A stretch of 64,000 nt of DNA from Anabaena azotica FACHB-119 (lineage in GTDB: Bacteria > Cyanobacteriota > Cyanobacteriia > Cyanobacteriales > Nostocaceae). The notes below the pieces were generated by a model that was not told the DNA's origin, searched no databases, and was given only the letters and a program-made list of their open reading frames with translations. The first letter of the stretch is position 1. Every line of letters starts with the position of its first letter. Location of the stretch: NCBI RefSeq assembly GCF_014697625.1, contig NZ_JACJSG010000013.1, positions 1 through 64,000 of the forward strand, read 5' to 3'. The position numbers and the translations under genes were made by a program. Of the stretch, positions 28,528 to 36,548 are shown piece after piece.

Positions 28528-29481
28528 ATGCCAAAAGTATCAGTGGTCATCCCCTCCTACAACGCCATGAAATATCTCCCCGCCACCGTGGAGAGCGTCT
28601 TGCAACAAACATTTACCGACTTTGAAGTATTAATAATTAATGATGGCAGTTCAGACAATATTCTTGAATGGACTACACAAATTACCGACCCAAGAGTGCG
28701 AGTAATTTCTCAAGAAAATAAGGGACTATCAGGAGCGCGTAACACTGGTATCAATAACTCATCGGGAGAATATATAGCCTTTATCGATGCTGATGATTTA
28801 TGGCTGCCAAGTAAACTAGAAAAGCAAGTCAAATGTTTAGATAATAATCCCCAAGCTGGTTTAGTTTATACATGGACAGCTTGGACTGATGAAACTGGTA
28901 AACCTACAGGTGTCATAGTAGCTTCTGATGTCGAAGGCTATGTCTGGGAACAAATGGTTGTTAATGACAAAATATCTAACGGTAGTTCAGCGATGGTGCG
29001 CCGGATTTGTTTTGACAAAGTAGGTTTATTTGACACAGAATTAACCAGTTCAGAAGACCGCGATATGTGGATTAGATTAGCAGCGCATTATCACTTTGCG
29101 GTTGTCAAAGAACCACTCACACTTTACCGCCGACACTCGCAAAGTATGAGTAAAAATCGCCCCAAAATGCTGAAAAATATCCGCCGCGTTTTTGAGAAAA
29201 CTTTCGAGTCTGTACCAACAGAATTATTATACTTGCGAAATCGTAGCTACGGCTGGATAAATCTTTATACAGCTTGGACTTGTATGGATGAGAAAGATTA
29301 CAAAGAAGCCATAAAATATCGTCGCCAAGCTCTTCTACATTATCCACAACTTGTTTTTACCGATTATTTTTTACGCTTGAGTGTAGCAATTTTGATGATG
29401 CAGTTGTTGGGTTCTCATGGCTATGATAACTTGCGATCGCTAGTACGCAACTTGCGTAAATTGATTTTAAGTGGTGCTTAA
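28528..29481 (+). CDS. glycosyltransferase family 2 (tandem copy A2)
   Basis: The 317-residue enzyme is a close paralogue of the preceding gene: both start MPKVS(I/V)VIP(A/S)YNAM, share LQQTFTDFEVLIINDGSSDN-like sequence, FIDADDLWLPSKLEKQVKCL and the C-terminal EAIKYRRQALLHYP segment. Even the DNA is very similar over the 5' parts, which indicates a recent tandem duplication followed by divergence in the middle region that chooses the acceptor (VWEQMVVNDKISNGSSAMVR). DXD is intact. A sugar-specificity change between copies is a plausible inference, not shown. Confidence 0.88.
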   Translation: MPKVSVVIPSYNAMKYLPATVESVLQQTFTDFEVLIINDGSSDNILEWTTQITDPRVRVISQENKGLSGARNTGINNSSGEYIAFIDADDLWLPSKLEKQVKCLDNNPQAGLVYTWTAWTDETGKPTGVIVASDVEGYVWEQMVVNDKISNGSSAMVRRICFDKVGLFDTELTSSEDRDMWIRLAAHYHFAVVKEPLTLYRRHSQSMSKNRPKMLKNIRRVFEKTFESVPTELLYLRNRSYGWINLYTAWTCMDEKDYKEAIKYRRQALLHYPQLVFTDYFLRLSVAILMMQLLGSHGYDNLRSLVRNLRKLILSGA

Positions 29482-29540
29482 TCTAGCTAATAACTGTTGT
29501 TTATCTAATTGTTTCATCTCATCATCTAAACTCTGTGCTA

Positions 29541-30812
29541 ATGCTAATTAAAAGAGTCAAACAACTGTTATCGGGTCAATTTATTCGCAATGTTGGTTGG
29601 TTAGGCACAGCAGAGCTAGTAAATCGCATTTTCCGCTTAGGAACAACAGTAACGCTAGCTCGAATGTTTAGCTCCCAAGATTATGGAGCAATGGCTCTTA
29701 TATATACCATCTTTGAATTTGCTAATGTTTTTACCCTCAGAGGTGGTATTGGCGCAAAGATTATTCAAGCAGATGAAAAAGATGTGGAAACAATATGTAA
29801 CACCTCTTTTTGGATCAATTTGATTTTGTGCGTTTCTGTTTTCTTTTTTCAATGTATTATAGCTTTGCCCGTTGCCCAATTTTATGGTAATCCACAGCTA
29901 GTTTTACCTATATGTGTTTTAGCAGGTGTATATCTGATATACCCTGTTTTTATGGTCAACTCCGCCCTGATTGAACGAAATAATCACCTGAAAATCACAG
30001 CAATATGTAATGCTGTGCAAGCATTTGTAGGCAATGTTATTACAGTTGTTTTCGCTCTTTTAGGTATGGGAGTTTGGGCTGTAGTTTTACCTATAATTTT
30101 GTCAACTCCAGTCTGGGTAATTATCACCTGGATGAATAATCCTTGGCGACCTCCGACGAAATTTTCCCTTGATAACTGGCGGGAAGTTTTCAACTTTGGT
30201 AGAAATATGCTTTTAGTAGAATTTCTTAATAAGTTAAGAAATAATTTAGATTATTTAATTGTTGGAAAATTTCTTGGTGCAGAACAGTTAGGTATTTACT
30301 TTTTTGCTTTCAATGGAGGTTCTGGTATTAGCATGAATGTAATTAATACATTTATGTCTGCTTTGTATCCTTATATATGTGCTGTTAGAGAAGATTGGCT
30401 AGAATTTAAGAAAAGATATATCAATAGTATCAGAAAAGTGATTTCATTTGTGATTCCACTGATATTGATTCAGTCTATATTAGCCCCAATATACGTTCCG
30501 ATTATTTTCGGTCAAAAATGGACTTCTGCTGTACCGATTCTAATTATTATCTGTTTATCAGTAATACTCAGAGTCTTCGGTTGGGCTAATTCTCTTTTAC
30601 TAACTGCTGTAGATAAAACAGATATTAACTTATATCTTAATGTCATATTCACTGTATTGTTTGCTGCCACAGTCTTATTAACAGTACAGTGGGGTATAAT
30701 TGGGGTGGCTGCTGGTATTTTAGTAGTTCATATAATCTATGTACCTTTGTCTGTTTTCTGGAGTTACCGATATGTTTTTTCTAAGCATAATAGCTTATTA
30801 AGTAAAATTTAG
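29541..30812 (+). CDS. polysaccharide flippase (Wzx/RfbX-like, MATE/MOP superfamily)
   Basis: The 423-residue protein has about twelve to fourteen transmembrane segments and starts MLIKRVKQLLSGQFIRNVGW. It contains GTAELVNRIFRLGTTVTLAR and SSQDYGAMALIYTIFEFAN, the N-terminal pattern of polysaccharide-exporting flippases. It would flip the lipid-linked repeat unit to the periplasmic side for the Wzy-like polymerase encoded earlier. ATG 29541 was chosen over a GTG 6 bases upstream. It lies between the two pairs of GT2 genes. Confidence 0.87.
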   Translation: MLIKRVKQLLSGQFIRNVGWLGTAELVNRIFRLGTTVTLARMFSSQDYGAMALIYTIFEFANVFTLRGGIGAKIIQADEKDVETICNTSFWINLILCVSVFFFQCIIALPVAQFYGNPQLVLPICVLAGVYLIYPVFMVNSALIERNNHLKITAICNAVQAFVGNVITVVFALLGMGVWAVVLPIILSTPVWVIITWMNNPWRPPTKFSLDNWREVFNFGRNMLLVEFLNKLRNNLDYLIVGKFLGAEQLGIYFFAFNGGSGISMNVINTFMSALYPYICAVREDWLEFKKRYINSIRKVISFVIPLILIQSILAPIYVPIIFGQKWTSAVPILIIICLSVILRVFGWANSLLLTAVDKTDINLYLNVIFTVLFAATVLLTVQWGIIGVAAGILVVHIIYVPLSVFWSYRYVFSKHNSLLSKI

Positions 30813-30903
30813 GTATTTTATTTAACCGTAGAGATTATAGCACAACAGAATAGTCATTACAGTTAATTAAATTCATACCAATCTGTCAGGAGCTAATAAA
30901 AAT

Positions 30904-31890
30904 ATGACTACAATATCTGTCGTCATTCCTGCATATAATGCTGAAAAGACAATTTTAGAAACAATCAATTCAGTTATTTTGCAAACATTTTCTAACTGGG
31001 AAATCATAGTTATTAATGATGGCTCAGAAGACAAAACACTAGAGGTTTTGCAAACTATTAAAGACAATCGTCTAAAAGTATTTTCTTATGAAAATAGTGG
31101 AGTTTCTGGCGCTCGCAATCGCGGAATTACCCATGCAACTGGGGAGTTTATTAGCTTTCTTGATGCCGATGACTTGTGGACATCTGACAAACTAGAATTA
31201 CAATTATCTGCTTTGCAAGCTCATCCAGAGGCTGGTGTTGCCTATAGTTGGACTTATTCAATCAATGAAACAGGAGAACCATTAGAACCTTTTGCTCCTG
31301 TGTATGCAGGTAATGTTTATGCTGATTTGTTAAAAGCAAATTTTTTAACAAGCGGCTCAAATCCTCTAATTAAGAGAGCAGCCATAAATTCTGTGGGAGA
31401 TTTTGATAAAAACCTGACAGGCAGTGAAGATTGGGATTATTGGTTGCGTTTAGCAAACAAATGGCAGTTTGTTGTAGTACCAAAATATCAAATTCTCTAT
31501 CGTCGTTCTACATCATCTAATTCTTTCAAACTGCAAAAGATGAGAAAAACTACTTTGGACGCTTTAGATAAGGCAATGAAATTAGCTCCACCAGAATTAC
31601 AATATCTGAAAAATGAAAGTTTATCTAATATATATAAATATATGGTGGAGTTGTATATAGGTAGCTTAAATCAAAATTACCAGGTTGATATTCGTTTTGT
31701 AATAGATAACTTGTGGAACTTTATTAAAAACAGACCCCAAGTTTTGAAAAATATATATACATATAAGTTAATTATTAAAATTTTACTCACAATCATCATT
31801 TCTCCAAAATTGATGAACCAGTTATTGAAGTATATCAGAAAAAGAAAGTCATCTAAACAATCTACAAGTTCAGTAATAATGCAACCCTGA
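30904..31890 (+). CDS. glycosyltransferase family 2 (tandem copy B1)
   Basis: The 328-residue GT-A enzyme begins MTTISVVIPAYNAEKTILET, with NDGSEDKTLEVLQTIKDNRL, the DXD-type FLDADDLWTSDKLELQL and DWDYWLRLANKWQFVVVPKY. It is distinct from pair A but nearly collinear with the following gene, sharing IPAYNAEKTILETINSVI. AGGAGCTAATAAAAAT upstream of the ATG is a fair ribosome-binding site. It probably contributes one sugar of the repeat unit. Its C-terminal tail (RKRKSSKQSTSSVIMQP) is basic and less conserved. Confidence 0.88.
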   Translation: MTTISVVIPAYNAEKTILETINSVILQTFSNWEIIVINDGSEDKTLEVLQTIKDNRLKVFSYENSGVSGARNRGITHATGEFISFLDADDLWTSDKLELQLSALQAHPEAGVAYSWTYSINETGEPLEPFAPVYAGNVYADLLKANFLTSGSNPLIKRAAINSVGDFDKNLTGSEDWDYWLRLANKWQFVVVPKYQILYRRSTSSNSFKLQKMRKTTLDALDKAMKLAPPELQYLKNESLSNIYKYMVELYIGSLNQNYQVDIRFVIDNLWNFIKNRPQVLKNIYTYKLIIKILLTIIISPKLMNQLLKYIRKRKSSKQSTSSVIMQP

Positions 31891-32008
31891 TTATTGCTGG
31901 ATAAATCTTTAGTGAAATTATCTTTCTATGGATAAAAAGTTATCAATTAGCTAGTGATTAGATTTAAATGAAAAATATTAAGGTATCTTTTGGAGGTCAA
32001 AAATAAAT

Positions 32009-32983
32009 ATGCCTAGTATATCTGTAATTATTCCAGCTTATAATGCTGAAAAAACAATTCTAGAAACTATCAATTCAGTTATAAAACAAACCTTTTCAGA
32101 TTTTGAAATCATAGTAGTTAATGATGGTTCAACTGATAAAACATTAGAGATTTTGCAAAATATTAAGGACGATCGCCTGAAAATCTTTTCCTATGAAAAC
32201 GGTGGAGCTTCTAGCGCTCGTAATCGGGGAATTGCTTATGCTACAGGAGATTATATCAGCTTTCTAGATGCTGACGATTTGTGGACACCTGACAAACTAG
32301 AACTACAATTGGCGGCTTTGCAAGCGCATCCAGAAGCTGGTGTTGCCTATAGTTGGACTTACGTCATCAATGGAGAAGGAGAGCTACTAAGAACTATTGA
32401 ACATAATTATGAAGATAAAGTTTACGGTGAGATGTTATTAAAGAGTTTCGTTACTTGCGGCTCTAATCCCTTAATCAGAAGAGAAGCGATAGAATCTGTA
32501 GGAGGGTTTGATGTGACATTGAAATCAGGTGACGATTGGGATTATTGGTTGCGCTTGGCTTATAAATGGCATTTTGTCGTAGTACCGAAGCACCAAATTT
32601 TTTATCGCCGTTCTGCAACATCAAAGTCTTTTAAATTAAAAATAATTAGAGAATGTTCTATTACTGTTTTAGATAGAGCAATAAAACTAGCACCATTAGA
32701 ATTACAACACCTGAAAAACCATAGTTTATCAAACATATACAGATATAATGTACAGTTATATCTAGACAGTCTTAATCTTAATCCTAAAGTTGATATTAAA
32801 TATGTCCTGGGCAATTGGTGGAATTCTATTCGTTACAAGCCAGACACGTTAAAAGATATAGAAACTTATAAATTACTAATTAAAATTCTATTAACTGGGA
32901 TAATGTCACCCAAATTGATGAGCAGTCTTTTGGAAGCTTTCAGAAGAACTAAGCAGACAAAAAATTTGCTCATACAGTCATAA
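32009..32983 (+). CDS. glycosyltransferase family 2 (tandem copy B2)
   Basis: The 324-residue enzyme is the paralogue of the preceding gene. It shares IPAYNAEKTILETINSVI, NDGSTDKTLEILQNIKDDRL, FLDADDLWTPDKLELQLAAL, the DDWDYWLRLAYKWHFVVVPK block and most of the helical C-terminus. Differences cluster between residues 120 and 160, the region next to the acceptor pocket. A ribosome-binding site TTTTGGAGGTC precedes the ATG. It is the last gene of the polysaccharide locus before unrelated genes begin. Confidence 0.88.
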   Translation: MPSISVIIPAYNAEKTILETINSVIKQTFSDFEIIVVNDGSTDKTLEILQNIKDDRLKIFSYENGGASSARNRGIAYATGDYISFLDADDLWTPDKLELQLAALQAHPEAGVAYSWTYVINGEGELLRTIEHNYEDKVYGEMLLKSFVTCGSNPLIRREAIESVGGFDVTLKSGDDWDYWLRLAYKWHFVVVPKHQIFYRRSATSKSFKLKIIRECSITVLDRAIKLAPLELQHLKNHSLSNIYRYNVQLYLDSLNLNPKVDIKYVLGNWWNSIRYKPDTLKDIETYKLLIKILLTGIMSPKLMSSLLEAFRRTKQTKNLLIQS

Positions 32984-33262
32984 TCATCTGACGCGCCTTT
33001 AAGCAACCCAGAGGGTAGGGGAGTGTAAAAGTTGCGGTCACGAACCGAGATTCGAGTACAAGCGGAAAGCACGGGGATAACGATGAAAATGTGCGATCGC
33101 ACATTCCGTAATCCCCGCATTGGCCTTTGTAGGTAACAGTGTTATTAGATATATCAGTTAGCTGAAAACGAACTGGAATCACAAATAATTCCTGCATAAA
33201 AACCGATAGTGCCACCGTATGTACTTATAGAGGCTCAAAGACTCAAAACAAGGTGATTGATT

Positions 33263-33550
33263 ATGATAACTATAACTCAAGTTCACTCTCACAAAGACTT
33301 ACTCTATCCCATTCGCAGATGGTTAGAAGGAATCGAAATCCATAGCCCTCAACAAGCTCACTTATTATGTAAAGCCATCCCTGCTCAATGTCCTTTTGAA
33401 AGAGATGTTAAACTATTTGGTCGCATATTGTTTCATATCCCCCCAATGTGCAAATTAAACCCCTTCTACGAAGAAGTAGTTGGCTTACGTTTCAAAGCAC
33501 TGTGCTATCTTGCTGATGAATGCGGCGAAGATGTGACAGCTTATTGCTAA
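33263..33550 (+). CDS. 'Mo-dependent nitrogenase' family small protein
   Basis: The 95-residue protein matches the cyanobacterial family annotated as Mo-dependent nitrogenase C-terminal domain: HKDLLYPIRRWLEGIEIHSP, then LLCKAIPAQCPFERDVKLFG, RILFHIPPMCKLNPFYEEVV and a Cys-containing end LCYLADECGEDVTAYC. Five Cys residues are present, four in the second half. The family name comes from weak resemblance; these proteins are widespread in N2-fixing and other cyanobacteria and their function is not established. No nif gene lies in this window. I chose ATG 33263, preceded by AAGGTGATTGATT, over an in-frame TTG two codons earlier. Confidence 0.8.
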   Translation: MITITQVHSHKDLLYPIRRWLEGIEIHSPQQAHLLCKAIPAQCPFERDVKLFGRILFHIPPMCKLNPFYEEVVGLRFKALCYLADECGEDVTAYC

Positions 33551-33838
33551 ATATCAGTAGGCTTGAGACTGAAAGTTAGAAATTAGCGATAAAGATAGTT
33601 GACTCATCACAGACTTCTACCTCCGCCACCCTAGCAGTACTTAGGACTCAAAATTAATTATTGACATAATTTACAGATGTTGCTGAAGCAAAAGTATCAT
33701 CAGTTAACCTAGAATTAATTAACCGCATTTATATTACAGTTGAATAATAACAGACTTATACCCACTGTAGGCAGTCTCAATGCTTGCAGTAGCACTATGT
33801 CATAATGGTTACTTCTACCCTATTACTTTTGTTCTATC

Positions 33839-34228
33839 ATGACGCACATCTTGGTGATTGAAGATGAAGTCAAATTAGCCCGATTTTTAGAATTGGAACT
33901 CAACTATCAAGGGTATGAGGTTAGCGTCGCCTACGATGAACTGACTGCAATGATAGCAACGCAGAAATTGCGGCTAGACTTGATAATTTTAGATTGGATG
34001 ATGCCTACTTTGTCGCATTGGGAAATTTGCCACAATTTACGGAGTCATGCACACAACGTACCCATAATATTACTAGCGACGAAAGAAAAACTCAGCGATA
34101 ATTATGTAGAAGTTGGTGCTGATGATTTTGTCTGCAAACCCTTTGATATTGAGGAATTGTTAGTTAAAGTTTACACTCATTTGCACAGAACACAGCAAGT
34201 AGACGCAATAGATAAATCAACCACTTGA
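33839..34228 (+). CDS. response-regulator receiver domain, truncated after the linker
   Basis: The 129-residue product is a receiver domain of the OmpR type: acidic pocket EDE at 8-10, phosphoacceptor D52 (LIILDWMMP) and K100 (CKPFDIEELL). The normally conserved Thr/Ser after strand 4 is Ala80 (LLATKEK), so signalling may be altered. The protein ends HRTQQVDAIDKSTT, where OmpR-type regulators continue into a winged-helix DNA-binding domain. The stop TGA at 34226-34228 lies inside TTGACACTCCCACGG, which matches the right end of IS200/IS605-type elements read on the opposite strand. The output domain therefore seems to have been lost at an insertion. No histidine kinase is adjacent. Confidence 0.75.
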   Translation: MTHILVIEDEVKLARFLELELNYQGYEVSVAYDELTAMIATQKLRLDLIILDWMMPTLSHWEICHNLRSHAHNVPIILLATKEKLSDNYVEVGADDFVCKPFDIEELLVKVYTHLHRTQQVDAIDKSTT

Positions 34229-34262
34229 CACTCCCACGGCTAAAAGCCGATGGGCTTTTTGC
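34225..34262 (-). mobile_element. IS200/IS605-type right-end remnant
   Basis: On the minus strand the sequence ends GCCGTGGGAGTGTCAA, preceded by a GGCTTTTAGCC hairpin and AAGCAAAAAGCCC. Cyanobacterial IS200/IS605 elements end in an imperfect hairpin followed by GGGAGTGTCAA, as also seen at 45871-45904 and about 61424-61484 in this window. No tnpA or tnpB frame follows to the right, so this is at most a remnant; its other end was not located. An ordinary rho-independent terminator (AAAAGCC...GGCTTTTT) is an alternative reading of the same bases. Confidence 0.5.
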
Positions 34263-34380
34263 TTCCGAACTTGTAAATATTTTTAGTATGCAGTGCGCGT
34301 ATAGTTAGATAGCTGTCGCGCTTTTGTTTTCGGTTGGTATATAGCCGTCGCCACATAGGTGACACCAACTCAAAAAATCC
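34263..34380. other. non-coding stretch to the right of the IS200/IS605-type end
   Basis: No open frame of note. It contains GCGCGTATAGTTAGATAGCTGTCGCGC-like imperfect palindromy near 34297-34322. It may be internal sequence of a decayed insertion element, but I cannot define the other boundary. Confidence 0.35.
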
Positions 34381-34529
34381 AGGACTTACGCACCAATGTT
34401 ATCTGTTAAGACTGGGTGTAAGGGTGTAAGGGTGTAAGGGTGTAGGTTTTGAAGGCTTACCCCCCTACACCCCTATACCCCTATACCCTTGTCCAAACCC
34501 TTGATTTTTCGTTTTCATGCGTAAGTCCT
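34381..34529. repeat. AGGACTTACGC inverted-repeat element, copy 3
   Basis: A 149-base copy in the same orientation as copy 2: AGGACTTACGCACCAATGTT at the left, GTTTTCATGCGTAAGTCCT at the right, with tandem GGGTGTAA and CCCCTATAC units in between. It differs from copy 2 at scattered positions (for example AATG for AAGG near the left end), so it is not a recent identical copy. Confidence 0.85.
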
Positions 34530-34555
34530 AAAATCTTTGCAACACTGAACTTTAG

Positions 34556-34579
34556 GGGCGCACAGCTAGCTGTGCGCCC
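34556..34579. repeat. 24-base perfect palindrome
   Basis: GGGCGCACAGCTAGCTGTGCGCCC is perfectly self-complementary without a spacer and sits in non-coding DNA. As a cruciform or hairpin it could end transcription, but there is no gene on its left that needs it. It may be a core of another small repeat family. Confidence 0.7.
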
Positions 34580-34912
34580 TTACCCTAGTATCTGTCGTAT
34601 TGTTTTTTCAAATTGGTATTAGGACATTTTCAAAGCCTGAATAGTAGGAATAGTAATATGAAACTTTACCTTCTGCTTCCTGCTATACCCCTCTTCGTCA
34701 CTTTCCGGTAAAAGAAAGTCTTGCTATTTACATAAGTAATTCTTTTATATATCTATATATAAAATATAAGATACTTATAAAATTCGCATTTGTAGCACTT
34801 GTCATCGGTTTGTGTATATGGAATGCTTATATACATAAATACAAAATACTGTTTACCGCTCAATTTACAGTAAATTTGATGTAACTTAAATTTGGCAAGT
34901 TGCAGTAGGAAT
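34580..34912. other. AT-rich region upstream of the rhodanese gene
   Basis: About 330 bases, very AT-rich (a TATATATCTATATATAAAATATAAG run near 34746), with no supported gene. It presumably holds the promoter of the rhodanese gene. An AATTGGTAT half-site of another repeat family is present near 34611. Confidence 0.45.
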
Positions 34913-35896
34913 ATGTGGACAACTAAAACAATGATGAAAACGAGGAAATTTCTCTGGGCAAAGTTTAAAAAAAATAAACTATTTGCTTTAGGAGTAGCAA
35001 TTTTTGCTTATTTGTTAATTACTCCCTGGCTACATTTGCCAACTTGGGGATCTGCATCTAATAGTAAGATTCAATTTGTATCGCCTAATTGGGTAGCAGA
35101 GAATGCCAAAGATGCAAATCTGAGGATTTTAGATGTCCGAAATTTACCTCTCGACTATATAGATGGACACCTACCTGGAGCAGTCAATATTGCTGATACG
35201 GCCTTTCGTGGCCCCAGGGAAGGTTTACCTGTACAGTATTGGGAAAATCAAAAATTAGGACAAATATTTGCTAATTCAGGAGTCACAAATAATAGCCGTG
35301 TTCTTGTTTACTCCGATGGCAGAGATGTTTTAGGGGCAACAATGGTAGCTTATTTGCTAGAACGTTCTGGAGTGAAGGACATAGCTGTATTGGATGGTGG
35401 CTATAAAGGTTATGAAGCTGCATCCCAAAAGGTAACTAAGGAGTTTCCCAAGTACAAAATAAGTAGGTTTACAGTTAGAGATAATCCTGCTGTGCGTGTC
35501 TCATTAAATGAAGTCAGAAAACTGATTGGTAAAAAAGGCGTGACATTTATCGACCCTAGACCCGCAGATTTATTCCAAGGAAAGGAAAATCTTTGGGTAC
35601 GGAATGGACATATTCCTGGTGCAAGAAATATTCCCTGGCCTACTTTTACAGATGCTCAAAATCCTCACAAACTTAAATCTTTAGAGGAAATCAAGCAAAT
35701 TTTAGCTGCTAAAAAAATTACTCCGGCTGATGACATTATTGTTACTTGCAGCACAGGAAGAGAAGCAACTCTGCAATATGTAGTCTTAAAGCATCTGCTA
35801 GGCTATCCCAAAGTTCGGGTTTATGAAGGTTCTTGGACAGAATACAGTAGTCACTCAGATTTACCTGTTGCTACTGGCCCAGAACAGGTAAGCTAG
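34913..35896 (+). CDS. membrane-anchored two-domain rhodanese (sulfurtransferase)
   Basis: The 327-residue protein has a basic N-terminus and one membrane segment at about residues 22-40 (KLFALGVAIFAYLLITPWL). Two rhodanese domains follow. The C-terminal one carries the catalytic persulfide Cys279 in VTCSTGREAT; the N-terminal one has Ser134 at the same place (VYSDGRDVLG) and is the usual inactive structural domain. Both CH2-type motifs are visible (ILDVRNLPLDYIDGHLPGA; FIDPRPADLF...GHIPGA). It would transfer sulfane sulfur, from thiosulfate or a persulfide, at the outer face of the membrane. I chose ATG 34913 with AGTAGGA upstream over a TTG 21 bases earlier. A YeeE/YedE transporter lies downstream. 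Confidence 0.87.
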   Translation: MWTTKTMMKTRKFLWAKFKKNKLFALGVAIFAYLLITPWLHLPTWGSASNSKIQFVSPNWVAENAKDANLRILDVRNLPLDYIDGHLPGAVNIADTAFRGPREGLPVQYWENQKLGQIFANSGVTNNSRVLVYSDGRDVLGATMVAYLLERSGVKDIAVLDGGYKGYEAASQKVTKEFPKYKISRFTVRDNPAVRVSLNEVRKLIGKKGVTFIDPRPADLFQGKENLWVRNGHIPGARNIPWPTFTDAQNPHKLKSLEEIKQILAAKKITPADDIIVTCSTGREATLQYVVLKHLLGYPKVRVYEGSWTEYSSHSDLPVATGPEQVS

Positions 35897-36173
35897 GTGG
35901 CAATGAAAATCAGTATGGGGAAGCGATAAGAGTGCGAAATACTTTTCAATGAGAGCTTATATCAAGTTCGCTTAAATACTTATCATATATTGGGGGCTGG
36001 TAATGGGTAATCGGTAATCGGTAATGGCTCAAAACAATTACCTATTAACTATTACCCATTACCGACCAAAACAACCATATTATAAGTAATTAGCCGAAAT
36101 TGATATTAAAGTCCAGAATAATTTATTTGGCTGTATATATTTGGAAGTGTTCTTTTCAATCTAGAGGATGAAG
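35897..36173. other. intergenic region with TAATGGGTAAT inverted repeat
   Basis: At about 36000-36063 the units GGTAATGGGTAATCGGTAAT and CTATTACCCATTACCGACC form an inverted repeat built from tandem heptamer-like GGTAATC blocks. The element sits between the rhodanese and the small secreted protein gene and may act as a partial terminator. The remaining bases hold the promoter region of the small gene. Confidence 0.5.
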
Positions 36174-36344
36174 ATGATGAAATTCGCAATGCTATTTTTT
36201 GCTGTTTTACTAACTAGTTTCGGTGTAGTAGATACAATCCAAGCTAGTCAGGCTGCAAATACAAATCAGGACAATTTAGTGGCTTGTAGACGTAGTAAAG
36301 ACGGTCAACCAGCAGAGCAAGATAAAGACCGTTCTAGAGCTTAA
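36174..36344 (+). CDS. small secreted protein, 56 aa
   Basis: A short frame begins MMKFAMLFFAVLLTSFGVVD and has a clear signal peptide with likely cleavage after IQASQA, leaving a mature polar peptide of about 30 residues (ANTNQDNLVACRRSKDGQPA... ending KDRSRA) with a single Cys. CTAGAGGATGAAG before the ATG gives a good ribosome-binding site; an in-frame ATG 6 bases upstream is possible but too close to it. It sits between a rhodanese and a sulfur transporter gene. Its function is unknown; the single Cys would allow a persulfide or disulfide, which is speculation. Confidence 0.6.
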   Translation: MMKFAMLFFAVLLTSFGVVDTIQASQAANTNQDNLVACRRSKDGQPAEQDKDRSRA

Positions 36345-36495
36345 CAGTTATCAGTTATCAGTTATCAGTTTTAGGGGCGGGTTCATTGAGTAATTCATGT
36401 TAAAAACAGATATGTTCGTTAAACCCGCCCGTACTTAAATACGTTGGTGGAATTTAGTCCTTTTTTGCGGACTAAAGTCCTTACTACAAACCTTG
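36345..36495. repeat. mosaic of STRR, GGGGCGGGTT inverted repeat and GGACTAAAGTCC palindrome
   Basis: From left to right: TTATCAG heptamers (36345-36370), GGGGCGGGTT...AACCCGCCC arms (36374-36430, family of 19952-20015), and TTTAGTCC...GGACTAAAGTCCTTACTAC (36453-36490, family of 15473-15527). Three independent repeat families are stacked in 150 bases just before the transporter gene, and an open frame running into it from this DNA is considered artefactual. Confidence 0.75.
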
Positions 36496-36548
36496 ACTTA
36501 TTTAGTCGGTGCTACTTATATCCGGCCAAACTAATTTTGAATTGTTTT

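Noticed and set aside
17418..32983. Identification as the heterocyst envelope polysaccharide island
   Set aside because: Gene content and order (acyltransferases, GT2 pairs, no hepA-like ABC exporter) do not fit what I know of that island.
32998..33130. Possible tRNA or IS200/IS605 end near GGTAGGGGAGTGTAAAAG
   Set aside because: No cloverleaf with a GGTTCRA loop could be drawn, and the end lacks GTGTCAA and a matching hairpin arm.
33263..33550. Reading the small protein as part of a nitrogenase
   Set aside because: The family name is historical; no nif genes are present and the protein is not a nitrogenase subunit.
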